Part shown: piece by piece, positions 1 to 64,000 of the stretch | How positions within the stretch are numbered: position 1 is the stretch's first letter | Layout of the letters: every line of letters begins with the position of its first letter | DNA from: Diphasiastrum complanatum | Lineage: Eukaryota > Streptophyta > Lycopodiopsida > Lycopodiales > Lycopodiaceae | DNA length: 64,000 nt | Direction: 5' to 3' | Assembly (NCBI GenBank): GCA_029204225.1 | Contig: CM055113.1 | Span: forward strand, 12,050,234 to 12,114,233 | Position numbers and translations under genes: made by a program | The notes under the pieces: generated by a model | Seen by the model: only the letters and a program-made list of their open reading frames with translations | The model's database searches: none | What the model was told of the DNA's origin: nothing

Positions 1-50
1 GATTAATAAAGAGACAAGCTTGTGGAGTAAATCTTGTGTTTTGTGCAACA
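1..50 (+). repeat. 3' end of the 5' LTR of a Ty3 element
   Basis: The first 50 bases, ending GCAACA, resemble 4170-4208 (both contain GTGGAGTAAATCTTGT), the end of the 3' LTR of the same element. LTR, two bases, then the primer site is the usual spacing. Most of this LTR lies left of the window. Confidence 0.65.
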
Positions 51-52
51 TT

Positions 53-64
53 TTGTATCAAAGC
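53..64 (+). promoter_or_regulatory. Primer binding site (initiator tRNA-Met type), degenerate
   Basis: TTGTATCAAAGC differs at two positions from TGGTATCAGAGC, the plant initiator methionine tRNA primer site, and lies two bases after the LTR end. Confidence 0.6.
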
Positions 65-499
65 ATAGTGGTTTTCAAGATCTATGAGGAGAGTAGATTA
101 GTGAATGTCAATGTGCTTGCTTTTTGGATGATTGGCGTTCTCAATAAGCATTAGAAGCCTTCAGCACCCTACTAAAAACATTCTATGCTTCTAGTGCCCA
201 ATTTCAAGGCAACTTTCGGACGTTTTTGATCCTGCAAGATGGCAAAAGTGTGGCCTATGGTGGATTGTTAGCCTATCATCTACTTTTGGGTTCCAATACC
301 TATTGTCTAGGTTTTTCTTGCTAGCAGAATAGCCTCCAAATTTAGCAGAACCTCAAATATTTATAGTGGTCCTTTGTGCCTCTAGTATGAGTTTGGGCCT
401 TATTCAACTAAACTGGGCCTTACAACCATAACTACAATCCTGCTATTTTACAGATATAGCTCGATCGTTCAAGCCAACTTATTAACTATCCTATTGACT

Positions 500-1440
500 G
501 ATTCTAATGTAATTTAGCTCCATGCTACATTTAGCATTGCAATTATTAAGCACATGGGCTAATTACATGCAGTACATGACAACGAGTAACCAACCTTGGG
601 GACACAAGGGCAAGTGGAACAAGAAGAGAAAGTTTGGTCAAACCAGTCAAAGTTTAAAGGGCAAGCGGAACAAGAAGAGAAAGTTTGAGGGTCAAACCAG
701 TCAAAGGCAATCTCAAGGTGACCAGAAAGGCAAGGGTGCAATGGCTCCCAAGGATTGTATGAGTAGCCTAATGTTCAAAGGGTCCTTCAATGCTATTGTC
801 ACAAGACCAAGAACATGCAAAAAGGGAGAACCTTTCTTTTGGATACTTGGGGCAACATAGGTGAAAAGAATGTCCACGTAACCAAGCACGATTTAGGTGG
901 ATCAATTGGATGACCCCATGATAGTGGACAAAGTTGAGCAAGAAGCCAATCCTGATGTTCTACACCTCAAGAATGTTTTAGTTGTTAGGAGAGTGGACAT
1001 GGCTCCCCCAGTGCTTCTATCAAGATTGGCTCACCAAGGGTATCAAGTTCTTGACACTTCTGTGATTGTCATGCGAGGACAACCATGTGATACAGATGTT
1101 CAGTTCCTATTTGGCATTGAGTCCTCTCATAATATATTCAGTTCAACTTTTGTATGGAAATTAGGTGTGAGCACACTACCATCCTAGTACCCAATACACG
1201 GTGGAAATGGATGATGGAAAGGGTACATAGATTTGGGATTTTGGGGTTGTGGGAATACCACTAACTATACAAAGTTACATAGAGAAGTTGGATTTTGAGA
1301 TGTATGTTTGCTTTCTACTTGATGTGTCTACTAATGCTAGCCAAAGCAACATGCACTATGCAAGTGCACGAACGAGTATGGTTGCCAATTTTGATCAAGA
1401 GATTAGGACGGAGTTTTCAAGTGTGTTCTAAAAAGACCAT
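500..1440 (+). pseudogene. Decayed gag/protease region of the Ty3 element
   Basis: Broken reading frames lie between the primer site and reverse transcriptase. 522-860 has a basic, repeated N-K-K-R-K-F motif (twice, about 20 residues apart). 1249-1431 sits where protease should be. No intact zinc knuckle or D-T/S-G protease motif was found, so the assignment rests on position. Confidence 0.4.
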
Positions 1441-1509
1441 CCATTTGCTTTACCTCCTAAGAAAATAAGATTGAGCTAATACTTGAATCATGTCTTATCA
1501 ATAGACCTT

Positions 1510-2640
1510 ATATAATGAGTTCAAAAGAGGAAGAGGGAGTGCGACAGGTGGTTGAGGATTATGGCAGAAGGAAGATTCGACCTTGTTATTCCCCTTTTGC
1601 CTCTCCGATCATTCTTGTAGAAAAGAAAGATGGACCATGGCGTATTTGTGTGGACTATCGAGGTCTAAACCAAATTACTACCAATCGTTGATATCATATG
1701 CCACGTATAGACGATTTGCTTGATGTCTTGTCAGGTGTCACTCTGTTTAGTAAAATAGATCTGAATAGTGGGATCGTCAGGTTAGTATTCATGAAGAGGA
1801 TGTACACCAGATTGCGTTCAAAACGCAATTCGGCATGATGGTGATGAACGATCTACTCAAACCATTTATAAGAAAAATTGTTGTAAATTTTATTGATAAC
1901 ATGTTGAAGTGCATGTGACTCACCTTAGAACTGTGTTATCTACTTCGAGGGAGAACAAGTTGTTTGCCAATTCTAAAGATTGTGAACTATTTAATAAGGA
2001 AATTGAGCATTCAGGTCATATTGTAGTAAGACCAAATCCTAAGAAAGTTGTTGTGATCGTTGCCTGGCCTAAGCCAACTGATTTGACGGACTTACAATCT
2101 TTCTGGATTGGCTAATTCTCATATAATATATGTTAAGGACTACTCTATGTTCACAACACCTATGACAGACATGACTCACAAGAACTAGTTTTGTGAGTGG
2201 ATTGATGGACTGCAACAAGCAAGCTTTAAACAAATAAAGCAATCTATCGTTAAGTGCTTCATTCTAAAATTGAAGACCCTCTAAAACCATACATCCTTGT
2301 TATGGATGCAAGTGATATTGTTGTGGGGGCGACTCTGATGCTAGAGGGAAAGCCTAGAGCCTTTGAGGGCAAGGAGCTCACCTTAGCACAACGGAATTAT
2401 CCAGTTCATGAGAAAGAGTCGTATGCCATTGTCCATGCATTGAAAGTGTGGAGCCATTATATGGATCTAAACTTTATGTGTACACTGATCATGTTACTTT
2501 AAAGTAGTTCTATAAACAACTCGATCTCAGAGGCTGACAAGCAAGATGGTGGTCTAAGCTTATGCAAGAATTCCAAATCGAGATTCGATACAAGAAAGGT
2601 ATTAAAAATTGTATGGCAGATGCGCTATCTCAGGTGCTAT
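1510..2640 (+). pseudogene. Ty3 reverse transcriptase and RNase H remnant
   Basis: Frame pieces read [20 protein letters not shown] then VDYRGLNQI with an in-frame TGA, and later ID-LNSG, all reverse transcriptase palm sequence. 1909-2115 matches the thumb (HSGHIV, WPKPTDL). 2254-2502 is RNase H (ILVMDASD..GA, YPVHEKE). 2562-2640 has the tether YKKGIKNCMADALSQ. Stops, shifts and a deletion around the YxDD site make it non-functional. Confidence 0.9.
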
Positions 2641-2649
2641 GTCAAATTC

Positions 2650-3722
2650 CATTTGTAATCATCGAGAATGACTTGCTAGCTGATATTAGACAGCCTCAAC
2701 TGGAAGATCCTTACTGTAAGAGAGTGAAACAGGAGGTTAGTCATGGCCATACAAAGTCTTTGGGAGAGAGCTCTTCTACCTCAGATCACACATATCTTAA
2801 GTATATCGTAGAAGATGGTATAGTGAAGAGAAATGGTAAGACTCTAATTCCAGCTTGTGACAAGTTGCATCAGAAAATCTTGCATCTTTGTCAGGACAGT
2901 CCTTCGAGTATTTGAGAAGTCAGAGGTGCAATTGGGTATGAGTAGCATTGATCATTCTAAGACGGATGGACAAACTAATAGAGTTAACCAAATACTTGAA
3001 GATATGCTTCGAGCATATGTGAGTGTGAAGCAAATGCAGTGGGAACAAAATTTTACCATTACTTGAGTTTGCTTACAATGGAAAAAGAATGCTTCTACAA
3101 AAAATGAATCCTTTCAAGCTTAATTATGGATTTAGGCTAGCCAATCCTGTTATTGTAGGTATGCCTCATAATATGCATAGTGCTATAGAATTTCTAACTC
3201 ACATGAAACAAATGTTGGAGTTAGCTAAGCAAAATGTCAGAGCGGTGACGGATCAAGCAAAAACTTATGTTGATCTGAGTCTGAGTCATATGCCAAGAGA
3301 CTTCGCAAAAGGAGAGATGGTGTTTCTCATAATTCCAAAGGACTCAACTTTTCTAAAGACAAAGAAGTGTTACAAGTTCTCACCTAGATTCTATGCACTT
3401 TGGAAAATTGTTAGGAAGATAACTAGCGTTGCTTATGAATTGAATTTACTTCTAAGTTGTAGAGTGCATCATGTTTTTCATGTCTCATGCTTAAAGAAGA
3501 TTCTACATGACATTGATAGCTTGTTGGCAAATGGACTCATTTTGTTTCAAGAGCATGGAGAGGTTGCATGGACCAGCAAGAGTATTGGACTGGAGGGAAC
3601 GAAGATTGCAGAATCATTTGCTCTATGAGTACTTGGTTGCATGGCATGGTCAACCTCTTAGTGAGTCTACATGGGAAACTACACATAGGTTATATGCACG
3701 ATGTTTCCCAAGGAGGAAGGGA
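2650..3722 (+). pseudogene. Ty3 integrase and chromodomain remnant
   Basis: 2940-3066 has SKTDGQTNRVNQILEDMLRA, the integrase core after the second catalytic Asp. 3089-3628 continues the C-terminal region (PFKLNYGFR, F-A-K-G-E-M-V-F-L). 3560-3690 reads YLVAWHGQPLSESTWET, a chromodomain that in this group directs insertion. Sequence between about 2900 and 2935 is lost and the frame changes several times. A purine tract (3710-3722) precedes the 3' LTR. Confidence 0.88.
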
Positions 3723-4213
3723 TGTCACATGCATTTTGAATCCCTTACCTATTGTAATTGTAAATTTGTAAATATTGGCTAATTTCAAAATGGCAAGGGC
3801 GTATTGGGTTTCAATTGCTAGACTAACTTCCTAAAATGTAGGGGTTGACTGGTCAAAGGACATGTCATATGTTGATTGGGACATGTGGCCCAACTCATGA
3901 GTCACGGGTGGTCAAACTGCAACCCACATGCATGCCCATGTGCCAAGGATCTGCAAGAGGGGATATAGGTGCTTGAGGGAGAGATAGGTGATCAAACCGT
4001 TTTAGCAAACCACATGGAGGCTTTAGGATGAGTCAAGATGCTTGAGGGAATATAGTGTGAGCCTTGTTCAGGCATTCCCTATCTTATTCCCCTATGCAAC
4101 TATTGTTGGGAAGAGACTTGCAGCAGAGCTCTCAAAGTTTCTGGTTGATCTATGTAATATATACTAAGATATATAACGAGACATGCTTATGTGGAGTAAA
4201 TCTTGTATTAACT
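3723..4213 (+). repeat. 3' LTR of the Ty3 element
   Basis: Starts TGTCACATGC right after the polypurine tract and ends near the repeated GTGGAGTAAATCTTGT. Its body is distantly related to the LTR at 33929-34605 (shared TGCA-TTTTG, GACTGGTCAA-like and GGTGCTTGAGG segments), so the two elements belong to related families. The right boundary is approximate. Confidence 0.6.
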
Positions 4214-4368
4214 TAGGGTTTTAGATTTGGCTGATTCCTATATGTACTAATATCTTGTTCTTATGAAGCCAATTATATTATTGCATTAGCAAATATCGTA
4301 CTGCTGTTACTTGTGTGGTTGCAGCATTGCCTTTGTGCAACAATTGACGAGAATTGAGAGAAACAAAC

Positions 4369-62071
<57,703 letters not shown>

Positions 62072-62255
62072 TAGGTAGTCAGTGGTGAAGTTCACTTCTC
62101 GTTGAAGGACCAAAGCTTTCTCGTTCAGCGAGATCGATTAGGGTGCCTGCGGAATAACACCTATCTTTGATTTAAAGTTAAAACAACCAATATTCTAAAC
62201 AGTCCATCTCCCGTTAACACAAAGCTCAAAAGAGAGGTTAAGTTGCTGGACAAGG

Positions 62256-62258
<3 letters not shown>

Positions 62259-62312
<54 letters not shown>
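62259..62312 (+). repeat. (TC)n before a LINE fragment
   Basis: About 26 TC units, about 190 bp upstream (minus sense) of the helicase start codon. Confidence 0.95.
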
Positions 62313-62318
<6 letters not shown>

Positions 62319-63428
62319 TTCGACTTATCACTTATATTCAAAGAGTCAGGTTATTCACATTGAATGAGCAGAGGTATACACATGCAGCACTTATCTCATC
62401 TCAGCACCTTCATAGTCAAGGCTTCCAGTTATCATGGTTCTCTCAGGCCTCTCGTTTACTTGACACACTTGGCACTTCTATCACAGACCTTCCATGACTA
62501 CATCAAACGGTTCCTATACAGAGCATATTTGAGTCGAGTGTGGCAGGGTCACCTTGGGGTCAAACCCACGGACTCACTTCTTGAAGTTGGATACAGTAGG
62601 GTTCCTAGTTCTACCACGTTATTTGGATTCAGGATTATCGCACGGTCTGAGGCTCATATTGGGTCAGTTCAGAGTCTCATCCCATCAGCTTATGATTGAG
62701 ACTGGGCATTTTCAAAGAACCCCAGGGGAGGAGCAGATTTGCCCGATGTGCTTATTATCCGAGATATAGTCCGAGGAGCACTTCTTATTTAGATGTCCTG
62801 CATACTATGAGATCAGAGGAAGATATCACTGTCTTTTTCACAATGCACTCATCACTCTACAGTCGACCATAGCATATGAGGATCCAAGTTGTGCGGCACT
62901 CATGATCAGAGAGATGTTACTTCTATGACAGGATCTATGTCAACCAACTCAATCTAGTCAGCTTGACTAACAGCTCCAAATCACCTCCTTTTCTCGCAGG
63001 AGGTCACAGCATGGTCCAGACTCAGAGGATAGTGAGAACAATGATGACTCTCGACACAGAGACGTGAGACGAAGTATCACCCAGATTCCTGTTGCTCGTA
63101 AGATCACTGGTATGAGGAGATACACACTACACAAACGACCTCCTAGACGACATCATCAGCACACATTACCTCCAGCTACAGTTTCCATTACATCTTTCTT
63201 CAGTGGCAGCCGGAATCGATTGATTGAGTTTTGATTTTAGGATGAGAATATACATGTCTACCAGCACCACCATCATTTGTAGCTACTCGATGATATTTTT
63301 AGTAGCTACACTTCATATATGTTTTCTTTATTGTTATCAGAGACGTTTTACACACTCCTATTTGCACCGCACACTTAATATGTACTTTATGTCTTATATG
63401 CCTTTGGCACAGAAAAGACGTTAATAAA

Positions 63429-63431
<3 letters not shown>
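62313..63431 (+). mobile_element. LINE 3' fragment
   Basis: Carries the RT C-terminus and zinc segment in broken frames (SSYHGSLRP, SSHQLMIETGHFQRTPGEEQ, CPMC). It ends with the hairpin TGCC/TTT/GGCA (63399-63409) and GTTAATAAAGC. It lies just upstream of the helicase start, in its promoter side. Confidence 0.85.
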
Positions 63432-63501
<70 letters not shown>

Positions 63502-63502
63502 G
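63432..63502 (+). repeat. (TC)n then (AC)n at a LINE junction
   Basis: About 30 TC units followed by five CA units, then ATGGCGCGAGG. The layout mirrors 7381-7440, where (TC)n is followed by (GC)n and ATGGC. Confidence 0.93.
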
Positions 63503-64000
63503 ATGGCGCGAGGGTTGTAGGGCATAGGGGATCTCTCCACCGCTGTCTGCTGTCTATGGCCAGAAAAGGGAAGGGGAGCCCACGCCCTCCCTCCCCCCCC
63601 CCCCCACGCACCTCTGTCCCTGCTCCTTCAGCGCTGCCCCCCCCTTCACCATCGCTGTCCCCTCCATGCACTTCTGTCCCTTCCCTTTCAGCGTTGGCCT
63701 CCCTTTCATTGCTGTCCACCATCACTGATGAGTCATTACCGCTGTCCACCATTGCTGCAGAATCTGATCATAACGATGCTTCCATCGCTATTACGTATGG
63801 AGCCTCCACTTCTAATGCAGTTGATGCTCTATGCATTGAGAAAGATGTTAAAGTGTCAGCGTTACCTACGGATCTAGCAGCTTCTATCCACACTCCCTGC
63901 CCTCCATCTGCTCGCTCCTCTTTCTTGCTTCCTGAAATCTACACACCTGTCAAATCATTTGAGCAGTACATCCTCTCCTATATCGAGCAGATCAAACAAG
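63503..64000 (+). pseudogene. LINE 5' region and ORF1 start, cut by the window edge
   Basis: A pyrimidine- and Pro-rich leader with a poly-C run, then an open frame from about 63720 to the end (ITDESLPLSTIAAESDHNDA ... SFEQYILSYIEQIKQ), like an ORF1 N-terminal linker. The frame upstream has stops. Confidence 0.55.

Overview
The window looks like nuclear DNA of a land plant with a large, transposon-filled genome. It carries spliced host exons with GT..AG introns of about 90 bp as well as very long ones, Ty3 and Ty1/copia retrotransposons, LINEs, several hAT-type DNA transposons and long (TC)n arrays. A fern or other large-genome lineage would fit, but this is inference; no organelle, bacterial or CRISPR feature was seen.

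The only host gene recognised lies on the minus strand and spans almost the whole window. Nineteen exons with matching splice phases encode a ZGRF1-like DNA helicase. The N-terminal DUF2439 domain is at 62071-61077, a linker at 60581-56651, the GRF zinc finger at 56564-56331 and a conserved post-GRF segment at 56221-55757. The superfamily 1 helicase core follows at 6977-4369. The exons at 55757 and 6977 are phase-compatible, so the gene seems to contain one intron of about 48.8 kb. Nearly everything else described here sits inside that intron or beyond the last exon seen. The C-terminal helicase motifs are not found; a Ty3 element occupies 1-4213 just beyond.

Layout: 1-4213 is a decayed Ty3 element. 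4214-6980 holds helicase exons. 7380-9760 is an ORF1-only LINE plus LINE fragments. 9830-16647 is a minus-strand Ty3 element broken by a 713-bp hAT element (10003-10715) and a nearly complete copia element (10864-15368). 16648-17060 is a gag fragment. 17060-22780 has no recognised gene. 22780-33724 is a head-to-tail run of LINE copies joined at (TC)n tracts. 33929-35250 is a Ty3 5' LTR, primer site and gag start. 35250-36948 is a minus-strand Ty3 remnant. 36949-54304 is a 17.4-kb nested block bounded by hAT termini with a perfect 8-bp target duplication. 54305-55060 is the other half of the Ty3 gag split by that block. 55757-62071 holds the 5' helicase exons, and 62260-64000 more LINE sequence.

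The nested block is the most unusual part. It contains a 6.2-kb element (37050-43295) with a four-exon hAT/DUF659 transposase and a small convergent coiled-coil ORF. It also contains a second, decayed element of the same two-gene plan (about 43358-53519, reversed) and a 536-bp deletion derivative (53540-54075). Their ends carry different palindromic arrays (GGTACCGCGG-like or GGACGCGTCC-like), and all abut (TA)n. The second element also carries an inverted repeat of about 1.4 kb containing a captured piece of a SNF2-type chromatin remodeller, which could produce small RNAs.
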